This document shows positions 8,171-15,632 of a stretch of DNA of 26,544 nucleotides, piece after piece. This stretch comes from CAZFNQ01 sp964652125. Its GTDB lineage: Bacteria; Patescibacteriota; Saccharimonadia; Saccharimonadales; JANWIN01. The notes beneath the pieces were generated by a model, which was given only the letters and a program-made list of their open reading frames with translations, ran no database searches and was not told the origin of the DNA. Each line of letters begins with the position of its first letter. Position 1 is the stretch's first letter. The translations under genes and the position numbers were made by a program. The DNA is taken from the NCBI GenBank assembly GCA_964652125.1, contig CAZZAE010000007.1, positions 1 to 26,544 on the forward strand. Direction: 5' to 3'.

Positions 8171-8770
8171 TTAGTAAGTCTTGATATTCTTAAACAGATT
8201 GGCTGTATCATTTAGTTCTGGACAGTCTCTTTCAAGATAGATATATAGGGTTCTTCCGTTACTTAGTTGAACTGTGTGCTTTAGTACATTTTGGGCATCA
8301 GATGTAGGGAACTTTTCATATATCAATTTTATTCCCCTTGAACAAGCTTGAAGTTTTGGCACCGCATCAAATACCTCATTCATATTGTTGGCCGTATATA
8401 GTGCTTGAGTACCACGGACGGGATATGTACTAACGCTTAATCCAGAGAGTGAATCTGTGATATTTCCCCTATCAAATAAGTAGGTAATCGTAAGTGGTAA
8501 GCCAGGATTTGGCAGATATAGCCTAGATTCAGGGAAGTAAATATCACCAGTTTTTGGATCGACTGGAGCATCCTTTTTAATTCCTCTAACAGCTAATAAA
8601 ATGAGTTCCCTTATTCGGACAGAATTAGCTTGATCAGCAGCATCATTGTAATAGTGTATTTTCTGAACGGTAAATGCCGCACCGAACATTATAAGTAGAA
8701 CTAAAATTATAAAAGCCGCTAATATTTTCTTTTTTGCCCAAGAGTGAGTATTTTTTAATTGTGTTTTCAT
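8171..8770 (-). CDS. Hypothetical single-pass membrane-anchored protein
   Basis: 199 residues from the ATG at 8770; a TTG at 8797 would add nine residues without better support. A basic N-terminus (KNTHSWAKKK) is followed by a strong hydrophobic helix at ~17-34 (ILAAFIILVLLIMFGAAF). The remaining ~160 residues are soluble and probably outside the membrane. They contain a helical stretch rich in Arg/Leu, then a mixed alpha/beta region with two Cys (LQACSRG, LERDCPEL). This layout resembles a pilin-like or signal-anchored exported protein, but I do not recognise the family. No clear ribosome-binding site. Confidence 0.55.
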   Translation of the reverse strand: MKTQLKNTHSWAKKKILAAFIILVLLIMFGAAFTVQKIHYYNDAADQANSVRIRELILLAVRGIKKDAPVDPKTGDIYFPESRLYLPNPGLPLTITYLFDRGNITDSLSGLSVSTYPVRGTQALYTANNMNEVFDAVPKLQACSRGIKLIYEKFPTSDAQNVLKHTVQLSNGRTLYIYLERDCPELNDTANLFKNIKTY

Positions 8771-8829
8771 TTTATGGGCATATTCTAACACGAGCAAATG
8801 AGCCGAGCCAAGTATTCACTGATTAATTA

Positions 8830-9399
8830 TTATTGTTTTATTTCTAGTTGTCTTTCGAATTCACAAACTATGGCATCAAAAAGTGCATATTCATCAGCAT
8901 TTACTGGATTCATTCCATTGACTGTTACTAAGTTATCCTGATCAACACTAAAAGCTAGATCAACTTTCATTCCAGCTGGATTATGAATTTCGTAATTAGG
9001 TTCAAATGGAATATGGACTATAGAATAACTCTTTTTATCTAAAGGACGTCCAATTATAGGAGTTCCTTCACTTGAAATCCCAATCGTCTGCATAGGAAAT
9101 ATAACGAGATCTCCTTGCTTAGTTCTAATGTTGTGTACATTCATCGAAAAACCAGCAGGAAGTGTTTCAACTCTTAATCGACTCCGGCTGGCATAAGTTA
9201 GTATTGACGGACGACTAATGTTTGTCCCTCTAACCAAAACATTTTGAAATTTCCTTTCATTTATTTTCTTTAGCCTATCAGTATACTTCGTACTATCACT
9301 CTTTAGAGCTTCAAGAGTTTCTTGCGTTAGGATTCTGCGCATTATAGTTAATTCTTCTACTTGAGCGAGAACTTCACTGGTTTGAATGACATTTCCCAT
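8830..9399 (-). CDS. Hypothetical protein
   Basis: 189 residues from the ATG at 9399, chosen because AAAGGA sits just upstream at good spacing; an in-frame start at 9453 lacks this and would run through the promoter. Soluble, no signal peptide. Residues 1-55 look helical and charged (VEELTIMRRILTQETLEALK). The rest is beta-rich with a Pro-containing segment (DLVIFPMQTIGISSEGTPII) that could be a small barrel. It shares an almost identical upstream element with the gene at 9764-10147 (TGTGCTTGCAA as the -35 region), suggesting joint regulation. No family recognised. Confidence 0.55.
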   Translation of the reverse strand: MGNVIQTSEVLAQVEELTIMRRILTQETLEALKSDSTKYTDRLKKINERKFQNVLVRGTNISRPSILTYASRSRLRVETLPAGFSMNVHNIRTKQGDLVIFPMQTIGISSEGTPIIGRPLDKKSYSIVHIPFEPNYEIHNPAGMKVDLAFSVDQDNLVTVNGMNPVNADEYALFDAIVCEFERQLEIKQ

Positions 9400-9424
9400 A
9401 ATGTATCCTTTCTTATTTGTTCTC

Positions 9425-9464
9425 ATGATAGTTGTCAGGATTTTAGATTGCAAGCACAGGCAAG
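9425..9464 (-). promoter_or_regulatory. Promoter with extended TGTGCTTGCAA -35 element
   Basis: On the minus strand: CTTGCCTGTGCTTGCAA (9464-9448), whose last six bases TTGCAA act as -35, 17-base spacer, TATCAT (9430-9425). Leader of about 20 bases to the ATG at 9399 with AAAGGA. The 17-base upstream block differs at only two positions from that at 10179-10195. Confidence 0.45.
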
Positions 9465-9480
9465 TTGTATAATTAAGGTT

Positions 9481-9711
9481 ATGTCATTCCAAGCTTATAT
9501 CGATAACATTTACACTAAAACTGGTAAGACCCCAGAAGATTTCCTAAAAGCAGCCAAAACCAAGGGAATGTTAGGACCAGACGTAAAAGTTATGCAAATA
9601 GTTGACTGGTTAAAAAAGGATTACGGACTTGGTCATGGTCACGCAATGGCAATAGTATTAACATTTAAAAATGCAGGGGCTATTTCGTCCCCCTCAAGCA
9701 AAAAAAAGTAA
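9481..9711 (+). CDS. DUF4287 family small protein
   Basis: 76 residues. The sequence begins MSFQAYIDNIYTKTGKTPED and continues with a DWLKKDYGLGHGHAMAIVL segment, the pattern of the DUF4287 family: a small helical domain that occurs alone or next to DUF5655 in bacteria. Cytoplasmic; no biochemical role is established that I know of. The C-terminus ends in SSKKK. I use the ATG at 9481 rather than the upstream in-frame start at 9361, which would run antisense through the neighbouring gene. A TATAAT box (9468-9473) ends 7 bases before this ATG, so the mRNA is probably leaderless; AAGG at 9476-9479 is too close to serve as a standard ribosome-binding site. Confidence 0.8.
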   Translation: MSFQAYIDNIYTKTGKTPEDFLKAAKTKGMLGPDVKVMQIVDWLKKDYGLGHGHAMAIVLTFKNAGAISSPSSKKK

Positions 9712-9763
9712 TATCAGCATATCAATATTCATCTCGCTAGTAAGTAAGTTATAGATCTTTAAC

Positions 9764-10147
9764 TTAGGTTTGTTCTTGAATAGCTTTTAACCATAGACCA
9801 ATCTCGATGCCGTAAGTAAAGAAATGTCTTTCTAGGCTACAGATATCATCTGTTTGTTCATGGATTTGGTTAGCATAGGTATTAAATTGATCTGAATAGA
9901 CATACTCGTGGATAGATTTCTTTTGTACGCCTCTTACAAATTCGGCGCCATTAATGGCACTAAGATTTGGCGAACGCCCCATCCCTGTCTCAGCAAATCC
10001 GACTAACTTATCTGATCTAAGTAAAATATCGGTTGGAGGCAGATTAATATCTGCTGCATGATGCAATACAAGAGATTCCAAATCCTCGCGCGTCGATACA
10101 TATATACTATTCGGTGAAGCAATCTCCGGACCACATTCTGTTTGCAT
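9764..10147 (-). CDS. Hypothetical protein
   Basis: 127 residues, soluble, no membrane segment or signal peptide. The first half includes a STREDLESLVLHHAADINLP helix and the second half a long aromatic/His-containing helix region (HEQTDDICSLERHFFTYG). ATG at 10147 with AGGA six bases upstream. It has a good promoter in which the extended -35 element nearly matches that of the 8830-9399 gene. I recognise no family. The promoter lies inside what appears to be the remnant of another gene (10155-10253). Confidence 0.5.
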   Translation of the reverse strand: MQTECGPEIASPNSIYVSTREDLESLVLHHAADINLPPTDILLRSDKLVGFAETGMGRSPNLSAINGAEFVRGVQKKSIHEYVYSDQFNTYANQIHEQTDDICSLERHFFTYGIEIGLWLKAIQEQT

Positions 10148-10154
10148 TATATTC

Positions 10155-10253
10155 CTACAATACGTTCAAGTAATTTTTTTGCAAGCACAAGTAAGATGCC
10201 GTAGAACCATCATTGATAAGAAACCAACGTCCTTTGGCAAATATAGTTTCTAA
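10155..10253 (-). pseudogene. Possible C-terminal remnant of a lost gene
   Basis: Between two genes, one minus-strand frame is open for 32 codons and encodes a protein-like segment: ETIFAKGRWFLINDGSTASY, then LCLQKNYLNVL and a stop. It has no start codon and overlaps the stop region of the 10250 gene in another frame. GRWFLINDGSTASYLC has the composition of a real beta-rich C-terminus rather than random sequence. This is judged by eye only; it could still be chance. Confidence 0.25.
10157..10195 (-). promoter_or_regulatory. Promoter with extended TGTGCTTGCAA -35 element
   Basis: On the minus strand: CTTACTTGTGCTTGCAA (10195-10179), 16-base spacer, TATTGT (10162-10157), then AGGA and the ATG at 10147. 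The upstream block matches 15 of 17 bases at 9448-9464. Confidence 0.45.
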
Positions 10254-11230
10254 TTAACTATTTCTAGAGAGTCAACTATCTCAACGATTTGGCTTTTAGT
10301 TATTGAGTATGGATGAGTTTTTAAATCTCCACCGAAAATTATGTCTGTGTTGCCAATATCTAAATATAGACCTGTAATATCTTTAATGGAGTCTTTATTT
10401 GCCTCATTAGAATTTATATAAATCTTGTAGCCTTTTTTTGTAGTAGCCCAGACTTCACATCTCGAAATTGTTCCACTGTTACAATTATCTAAAGCCGTAT
10501 TTGTTTGCGTACTGTAATAATCTATTAGCAAACCATTTGCAAAGTAGCTAAGCCCCAAATATTTTTCAAAACTACTTGATATATCGCTGGAATCTTTGGG
10601 TGGCGATGATGCCAAATATGGAAATAATGTGGGTCTATAAACATTGAAGGGGGCACTTCTAATTTGTTCTTGTGTAGACAATAAAATCTGGGGCGGTGAG
10701 CTTTTAGTGGTTGAGGGAAAGTTTTTAAAGTCTTTAAGGCTCTCAAGGTTTATCTCAACCGTTGCTGGACTATAAGCAATTATTCTTACAGTTGCTCCTA
10801 GATTTGTAGTTTTAAAACTGGCCATGTCTTCGCCCGAGTTGTTGACTAGTTGCCATCCATTTTGACCAAACCATTTGCTCACATATGACAATAAAGTTTT
10901 CCCATTTTGGAAGCTTTTGCTACTTTGATAACCAAGTAAAACCAGTTGAGGTTCTGACTCAAAGCTAACAAAGTTACCACAGCGTTGATACGTGCGCATT
11001 TTTAAACCGAAGTCAGTCGGCATTGAAATATGTTCGTTGGCATAATTATTAAAGGCCGCACATTCTGGTGTGTCGTGAAAACCATTGGCAGCAACGTTTG
11101 CTACCGGCATCGGGTTATTTTGAGGCTTGCGGTGAAGTATGGAAAAGCCAACTGCTAAGATTACAAACAGAACAATTGCGATTAACAACAGTTCAACAAA
11201 GCCAGCGAAACCATTTTCATTTTGTTTCAT
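10250..11230 (-). CDS. Hypothetical membrane-anchored protein with pilin-like N-terminus
   Basis: 326 residues. The N-terminus MKQNENGFAGFVELLLIAIV continues as a hydrophobic helix to about residue 31. It resembles a type IV prepilin leader (a short polar leader ending in Gly, then Phe and a hydrophobic helix with an acidic residue), but Glu falls at +6 rather than +5 if cleavage is after Gly7. The remaining ~290 residues are soluble and extracytoplasmic, with four Cys (PECAAF, QRCGNF, DNCNS, SRCEVW) that could form two disulphides. AAGGA lies seven bases before the ATG. No family recognised. Could be a pilin-like or simply a signal-anchored exported protein. Confidence 0.6.
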   Translation of the reverse strand: MKQNENGFAGFVELLLIAIVLFVILAVGFSILHRKPQNNPMPVANVAANGFHDTPECAAFNNYANEHISMPTDFGLKMRTYQRCGNFVSFESEPQLVLLGYQSSKSFQNGKTLLSYVSKWFGQNGWQLVNNSGEDMASFKTTNLGATVRIIAYSPATVEINLESLKDFKNFPSTTKSSPPQILLSTQEQIRSAPFNVYRPTLFPYLASSPPKDSSDISSSFEKYLGLSYFANGLLIDYYSTQTNTALDNCNSGTISRCEVWATTKKGYKIYINSNEANKDSIKDITGLYLDIGNTDIIFGGDLKTHPYSITKSQIVEIVDSLEIVN

Positions 11231-11273
11231 GCGAATCCTTATAATCTACAATAAGCTAAAGCTTAACTATTTG

Positions 11274-11675
11274 CTATAACTGACTTGTTGTCTTGTTCTG
11301 CTTAAGTTTTCGCCAGCCGCCCTTACGATTGTTATCTACTACGGCCATAATTAGTTCTATAAAAGCTTTATCATTAATCAAATCACCTTCGTGTATTTGT
11401 ATTGCACGAGCTGTAGAATTATCATGACCTTGATTAATAATGCCAGAAGGGTCTGGTGCAATTGGGTCATATATAAAAACATTCATATGGTCTTTCGCAG
11501 CCAGCAAAGCGCAGACATTCCCATTTAATGTAAAATAAGGCCGATTCTTGAATTTGATCTCCTCGACAATATTCGGCTCAGCGTTATGAACCAGTTTACG
11601 TATTTTCTCACTAATTACTTGCTGCCAATGAGGCAAGGAGCTAATGTAATTATCTACTTCCTTGAGAGCACTCAT
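11274..11675 (-). CDS. DUF1801 (YdhG-like) domain protein
   Basis: 133 residues from the ATG at 11675; an upstream in-frame start at 11729 adds 18 residues of poor character. The pattern VDNYISSLPHWQQVISEKIR, EPNIVEEIKF and YFTLNGNVCALLAAKDHMNV matches the DUF1801/YdhG family of small cytoplasmic alpha+beta proteins. Their function is not established; related domains occur in iron-chaperone-like proteins. The C-terminus is basic (GGWRKLKQNK). It is divergent from the small membrane protein at 11752 with 76 bases between the starts. No clear Shine-Dalgarno. Confidence 0.75.
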   Translation of the reverse strand: MSALKEVDNYISSLPHWQQVISEKIRKLVHNAEPNIVEEIKFKNRPYFTLNGNVCALLAAKDHMNVFIYDPIAPDPSGIINQGHDNSTARAIQIHEGDLINDKAFIELIMAVVDNNRKGGWRKLKQNKTTSQL

Positions 11676-11751
11676 AATTCTATGATAACAAAAATACCAC
11701 GATTGAACTCTTCTTATTCTAAAGAGCAAATGGTACTATCAATAACAACCT

Positions 11752-12075
11752 ATGGATTCATCAAGTACTTCATTAACACCAAAAACGGATCAGCAAAATC
11801 CTCAATCTCCAGTTTCACCAGCTCCAATTTCACAGACTGTTTTAAATGAAACTAAGCCAAAAATGCGCGGACAAATTACTGTAAACAAAGCGTTCATAAT
11901 AATTTACATTCTTGTTTTAGCTGCCATCTTAATTGCACCAGAGTTTTTCCACGATAAAGCTGGCAATACATTAGATCAACTTGGATTTTTATTTAATGGT
12001 GGTTTCTTACTTATAGTTTTAGCCGTCTCACTGCATTTATTCTTCATTTGGCGAGAAATGAAGAAAAAAAGTTAG
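11752..12075 (+). CDS. Small hypothetical two-helix membrane protein
   Basis: 107 residues. The first ~38 are polar and rich in Ser, Pro, Thr and Gln (a disordered cytoplasmic tail in appearance). Two hydrophobic helices follow at ~46-63 (AFIIIYILVLAAILIAPEFF) and ~80-98 (FNGGFLLIVLAVSLHLFFIW), then a basic end (REMKKKS). Positive charges flank both helices on the same side, which predicts N-in, C-in. A possible -10 box TACTAT lies about 12 bases upstream of the ATG; no Shine-Dalgarno. Family unknown. Confidence 0.6.
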   Translation: MDSSSTSLTPKTDQQNPQSPVSPAPISQTVLNETKPKMRGQITVNKAFIIIYILVLAAILIAPEFFHDKAGNTLDQLGFLFNGGFLLIVLAVSLHLFFIWREMKKKS

Positions 12076-12140
12076 TTCTAAATTCTTATACTTTTGGTAC
12101 AGCACACTTGATCAGGTAAGAATCATTAAGTTAGCAACTA

Positions 12141-12593
12141 CTAATCAAATGAACTATCAAAAAAATTCTGACCATTCTTTATGGCAACTAAATAATTCTC
12201 AACCGGTGGGAACAGAGGTTCTGGTAGTTCTTCTAAATCAAACCACTGCCAATCAGTAGTTTCTTTTGGAGAATTATTTGTTGGTTCTCCTGATACCCAG
12301 TCAGCTATAAAACTTATATCAACGTAATGTTTGGGTTGCATCTGCGTAAAGTTAACTACACCCAAAAACTTAACGTTGTTTACGATTACTTCTTCGCCAG
12401 CTTCTTCGGATAATTCACGTAGTGCCCCGTTTTCTAATGATTCGCCGAGTTCTAGGTGTCCGCCACCACTTCCCCAATAATTTTTACCCAAACCACGATT
12501 ACCTTTTCGTTGGTGTAACATAACAAAGGACTTATTTCCTTCCTTCTTAATGACAATAATTCCAACACCAACTTTTGGATACAGTTGTTTCAT
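12141..12593 (-). CDS. Nudix hydrolase
   Basis: 150 residues. The Nudix box is complete: GHLELGESLENGAL, RELSEEAGEE, that is Gly45, Glu51, Arg59-Glu60, Glu63-Glu64 and Gly66, fitting Gx5Ex7REUxEExGU. Such enzymes hydrolyse nucleoside diphosphates linked to another group, using Mg2+ bound by the Glu residues. The N-terminal VGVGIIVIKKEG strand, the GLGKNYWGSGGG approach to the box and the KHYVDISFIADW strand resemble MutT/NUDT15-like members, so nucleotide clean-up is likely, but the substrate is not determined. TATAGT ends six bases before the ATG and no Shine-Dalgarno is seen. Confidence 0.9.
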   Translation of the reverse strand: MKQLYPKVGVGIIVIKKEGNKSFVMLHQRKGNRGLGKNYWGSGGGHLELGESLENGALRELSEEAGEEVIVNNVKFLGVVNFTQMQPKHYVDISFIADWVSGEPTNNSPKETTDWQWFDLEELPEPLFPPVENYLVAIKNGQNFFDSSFD

Positions 12594-12619
12594 GGTCTAA
12601 CTATAACAAAAGTACATTC

Positions 12620-12824
12620 TTAAACGGTTTTTAATTTCAGTCTGTACTCTTCATCAGCAGAGGCTTTATGACCTCCGTAAGAATTTCCAGTTTGGTACCG
12701 TATACTATTCCAAATTAGAATAAATTTAGTAATTGTGAACGGCGATAAACTGGTAAGCAATTACCCATATTAGTAACCCAATAAGCGGTGAAAGTAAAAC
12801 AAAAATACCAAGAGTCTTTTTAAT
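12620..12824 (-). pseudogene. Possible frameshifted small membrane protein gene
   Basis: Directly after the stop of the 12825-13109 gene, in the same frame, 32 codons encode IKKTLGIFVLLSPLIGLLIW and VIAYQFIAVHNY (12726-12824). This is a basic start and one transmembrane helix, but the first codon is ATT. An overlapping frame (12620-12760, TTG start possible) continues with WNSIRYQTGNSYGG, HKASADEEYRLKLKTV. Joined, they make a plausible ~70-residue single-pass protein, so one frameshift and one start-codon change would explain it. Alternatives: two tiny genes, stop readthrough from the upstream gene, or chance. Confidence 0.35.
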
Positions 12825-13109
12825 TTATAACGTAGGCTTATAAAAACTCATAATTGAACCAAATGAACCAACAACAAGCAGTGCGGGTCCAACTCCAAGC
12901 CAGTTATTTACTTCGTTGGCCGACTTGTATGAAGCGTAAAGTAGAGTTGACAGTAATAGCCCAACCAACCCAATAGCTAATACTTCGTTTCTGACCGAAC
13001 GGATACTCCGCTTCTTACCATAAGTTAAAGATATTACAATTGTGATGGAGCCAATTAAAATAGATAGGAGTGTAATACTAATAGATAATACTGGGATATT
13101 AAAATCCAT
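12825..13109 (-). CDS. Small hypothetical membrane protein
   Basis: 94 residues with three hydrophobic helices: ~5-28 (VLSISITLLSILIGSITIVI), ~44-60 (LAIGLVGLLLSTLLYAS) and ~71-88 (LGVGPALLVVGSFGSIM). A basic loop (YGKKRSIRSVR) between the first two is probably cytoplasmic. No family recognised. No Shine-Dalgarno; GATACA ends eight bases upstream of the ATG and might be a -10 box. The stop is followed without a break by a frame encoding another hydrophobic helix (see 12620-12824). Confidence 0.55.
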   Translation of the reverse strand: MDFNIPVLSISITLLSILIGSITIVISLTYGKKRSIRSVRNEVLAIGLVGLLLSTLLYASYKSANEVNNWLGVGPALLVVGSFGSIMSFYKPTL

Positions 13110-13192
13110 GAGAGAAGTGTATCACTTTTCAAACGTAATGCTTATGCTTGGTACTTTATTGTAATCAAAGTTACGCAGCTGTTAAATGGGTT

Positions 13193-14230
13193 CTATTGCT
13201 TGGATAAAAGTGAGACGTTGTAGCTAAAAGCTTGCTGAGCGCTCCAAATATAAACCAGCATTAAAATAATAGCCATAGATAAGGCTGTAATCGGTCGCAA
13301 GGGCCAAATATATACTATTAGACCAGTAATAACAGCTGCAGTAATACCCGTCATACTACGTCCAAAAGCCGCAATAATGGGCTTTTGCTTCCTCCACTTT
13401 GAAACTTGCGATAACTGATACAATGTCACTAACCCGAAACCCAGCAAGCAAATGATGGTGTAACGAAAGGTGCGTAGGTATAGACCAGCAAAATATATCA
13501 GCCATATACTACTTGCCATTATCGCTAAGGCTGAAATTATACAAACCATTTTGTTGCCATGACGGAGAAGAAAGGTCATTTTGCCATTCTGTTTATCGCC
13601 CTTAACGTCACGATAATCTTTGAGAATTATTCGACCGATAAATTGCAAATAAAAACCAATTATCATTACACTGGCAAGCCGTTCCCAGTGATTTGCATTT
13701 AGTCCGTAACCTAAGTACACAGGCAGAACTACATATCCAATTGGCAATAATATAGGTGCCAAACCCCCTCGCCGCGAAATTTGTAATGGTCTTATTGAAT
13801 AAGAAATATTTAGAAGCAACAAAAAAAGTAATAGCACCCCAAAACGCCATTGTAGTAGCCCTGCCGACACTACAGCCAAACCGCCACAAATAAAAGCTAC
13901 TTTTAGCAATTCAGGGCTCGTAGCCGTTCCGACTACCAACGGACGATCTTGATCGCCTTTTAGGTTAATAATATCAATTTCATAGTCGGCATAGTCGTTT
14001 AAAGCCGTTCCATTGATATACCAAAGGGCGATGATAAGGGCACAGACTGCAGCTTTCAGCAACATAATAATTAATTGAGAAATTGTCGGTTTTAGACCCT
14101 CCACAGCTATGCCCGTAAAAATGCCCACGAATAAATACATGATGAGTAAGAGGTATGTCGGTACTCTTAGTAGGCTGCGAACCAAATTAAAATAATGTGC
14201 CGATTGCTTTAGCGATAGCCTTAAGTTCAT
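13193..14230 (-). CDS. UbiA-family prenyltransferase
   Basis: 345 residues, about nine transmembrane helices. Both Asp-rich motifs of the UbiA superfamily are present: NDYADYEID (78-86), with the usual NLKGDQDRPL just behind it (89-98), and DYRDVKGDK (205-213). These bind the Mg2+-diphosphate of an isoprenoid donor. The family transfers prenyl groups to aromatic, heme, glycerol-phosphate or sugar-phosphate acceptors inside the membrane. The acceptor here cannot be read; a polyprenyl-phosphate sugar role as in decaprenylphosphoryl-phosphoribose synthesis is one option. It is 12 bases downstream of the PLDc_N-type membrane gene and probably in one operon with it and the guanylate-kinase-like gene. 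Confidence 0.85.
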   Translation of the reverse strand: MNLRLSLKQSAHYFNLVRSLLRVPTYLLLIMYLFVGIFTGIAVEGLKPTISQLIIMLLKAAVCALIIALWYINGTALNDYADYEIDIINLKGDQDRPLVVGTATSPELLKVAFICGGLAVVSAGLLQWRFGVLLLFLLLLNISYSIRPLQISRRGGLAPILLPIGYVVLPVYLGYGLNANHWERLASVMIIGFYLQFIGRIILKDYRDVKGDKQNGKMTFLLRHGNKMVCIISALAIMASSIWLIYFAGLYLRTFRYTIICLLGFGLVTLYQLSQVSKWRKQKPIIAAFGRSMTGITAAVITGLIVYIWPLRPITALSMAIILMLVYIWSAQQAFSYNVSLLSKQ

Positions 14231-14242
14231 TTTCGCAAATTA

Positions 14243-14932
14243 TTAACAGTATTTAGAGCCCGAAAGCTGACATGCATGTTTGCTAAGTGGATAGGTTATA
14301 ACTATGGCTAGAATAAGCCCCGGAACGGCCCCTAAGAAGAAGCCGAGTACACCAAGGAATATTCTTAAAATATTACTGCGTGGCTTGGGATTGCGTGGGT
14401 GCGTGATTATATACGCCATCCAGGCTCCGGCTATCAGGGCTAAGGGCCAAGTTATATAACCGGCTATTGTGGAGTAATGTGCCGCATCGGCATATGTGGA
14501 CGTAGCAACTCCCTGAGCGTTGATAAAAAATAGCATTATAGCTAAAAAGCTTATTAGTATAATTCCGCCAAATACTATTGTCGTATTACGAGTTTCAGTA
14601 TATGGAGCATACACTTTGGGCCTAGCCGTTGATACCGTTCCGGTGATAGGCTTGGGGCTAAGCACGGGTACGGCCAGTATACGAAGCTGCTTAGAGCCAA
14701 ATACAAGATACAATACTGACCCTAACGGCACCAACAAAACAACAATCAGCCAAAGTAAAGCTAAACTTCCGCGGTTACGATAATTAAACAAATCATAAAG
14801 TGCAAAAAAGAATAAAATAAGTACTGTTATCGCTAGTATATAGCCAGCCCAAACCGGTAACCCTAAAGTCCTGCTTGGAAAGTAATAAAAAAACCGTAAT
14901 CTAAAAACTAACCAGTTTATAAGCTGAAACAT
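14243..14932 (-). CDS. Membrane protein with PLDc_N-like N-terminal domain
   Basis: 229 residues. Residues ~25-80 form two helices with LYDLFNYRNRGSLALLWLIV and VPLGSVLYLVFG, the pattern of the phospholipase-D-nuclease N-terminal domain (PLDc_N). No HKD catalytic domain follows, so this is not a phospholipase. After a linker there are three to four further hydrophobic segments (~118-136, ~150-172, ~187-213), the last Gly-rich (LGVLGFFLGAVPGLILAIVI). A TATAAT box (14946-14941, minus strand) overlaps the stop of the upstream gene and ends eight bases before this ATG, so it may also be transcribed on its own as a leaderless mRNA. Function unknown. Confidence 0.7.
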   Translation of the reverse strand: MFQLINWLVFRLRFFYYFPSRTLGLPVWAGYILAITVLILFFFALYDLFNYRNRGSLALLWLIVVLLVPLGSVLYLVFGSKQLRILAVPVLSPKPITGTVSTARPKVYAPYTETRNTTIVFGGIILISFLAIMLFFINAQGVATSTYADAAHYSTIAGYITWPLALIAGAWMAYIITHPRNPKPRSNILRIFLGVLGFFLGAVPGLILAIVITYPLSKHACQLSGSKYC

Positions 14933-14941
14933 TGATAAGCA

Positions 14942-15520
14942 TTATAACTTAGTATTGACTGAAGGAAAATCATTTCCAATAGCAGTAATTATTTCATCTA
15001 CAACTTTATGCAAATCCCCGTCATTAACAAAAATCCGTGTTGCAAATTCTCGACCTTGGGAGATTTCTTTGTCGTAATCACTAATTCTGGTACCGAAATT
15101 TAGATCTTGGCGTTCCATCAAGCGAGCGTTGGCCACTTTTTTTGGAGCTTCTATCTGGTAAACAATTCGATTAGGGTATAAGCGATCCGATAAAGGCATG
15201 GCCATTACTCGAGACATCAGGCTCGGAATTTTACCTGGTTTTGGTATTGGTATTTTTGGCGCAGCATATTTATAAGGCAAACCAAATAATTGTATTGGCG
15301 GGTGTGCAAAATATTCTTCTTTGAATTTTTTATTCAACACCTGTGGTGTTACAAAAACATGCTCAATTTCCGCTTCTCCATCCCGTCTCGGTCGGTCAGT
15401 CCAAGTAGGAGTAAGTTCAATTACGTTAGTTTCAATTAACTCTTGAATAATTGTCGACTTACCGGTTCCAGACGGTCCTATAAAAATTAGCAAGGGAGCA
15501 GAACTTGTTAAGTATTTCAT
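14942..15520 (-). CDS. Guanylate-kinase-like P-loop kinase
   Basis: 192 residues from the ATG at 15520. The Walker A motif is FIGPSGTGKST (residues 13-23, Lys21). It is followed by TWTDRPRRDGEAEIEHVFV, which parallels the TTRxxRxGE...Y(F)F block of guanylate kinases that binds the nucleotide base and phosphates. The segment ARLMERQ resembles the LID region of the fold. The first ~120 residues fit GMK or PhnN (ribose bisphosphokinase); the middle, rich in Pro (KIPIPKPGKIPS), does not look like a canonical GMK, so the substrate is uncertain. An in-frame TTG at 15583 would add 21 residues. I prefer the ATG because TATAAT (15532-15527) ends six bases before it, predicting a leaderless mRNA. Confidence 0.7.
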   Translation of the reverse strand: MKYLTSSAPLLIFIGPSGTGKSTIIQELIETNVIELTPTWTDRPRRDGEAEIEHVFVTPQVLNKKFKEEYFAHPPIQLFGLPYKYAAPKIPIPKPGKIPSLMSRVMAMPLSDRLYPNRIVYQIEAPKKVANARLMERQDLNFGTRISDYDKEISQGREFATRIFVNDGDLHKVVDEIITAIGNDFPSVNTKL

Positions 15521-15632
15521 ACAGCTATTATATAGATAGTCAAATGGTACACCTCTTGAAAAAACATTTAAATCTTTCGGCAAGTATGGAAGATGCGATC
15601 ACGAGATCTTGGTTTTCGGATTTTTGGCAAGA

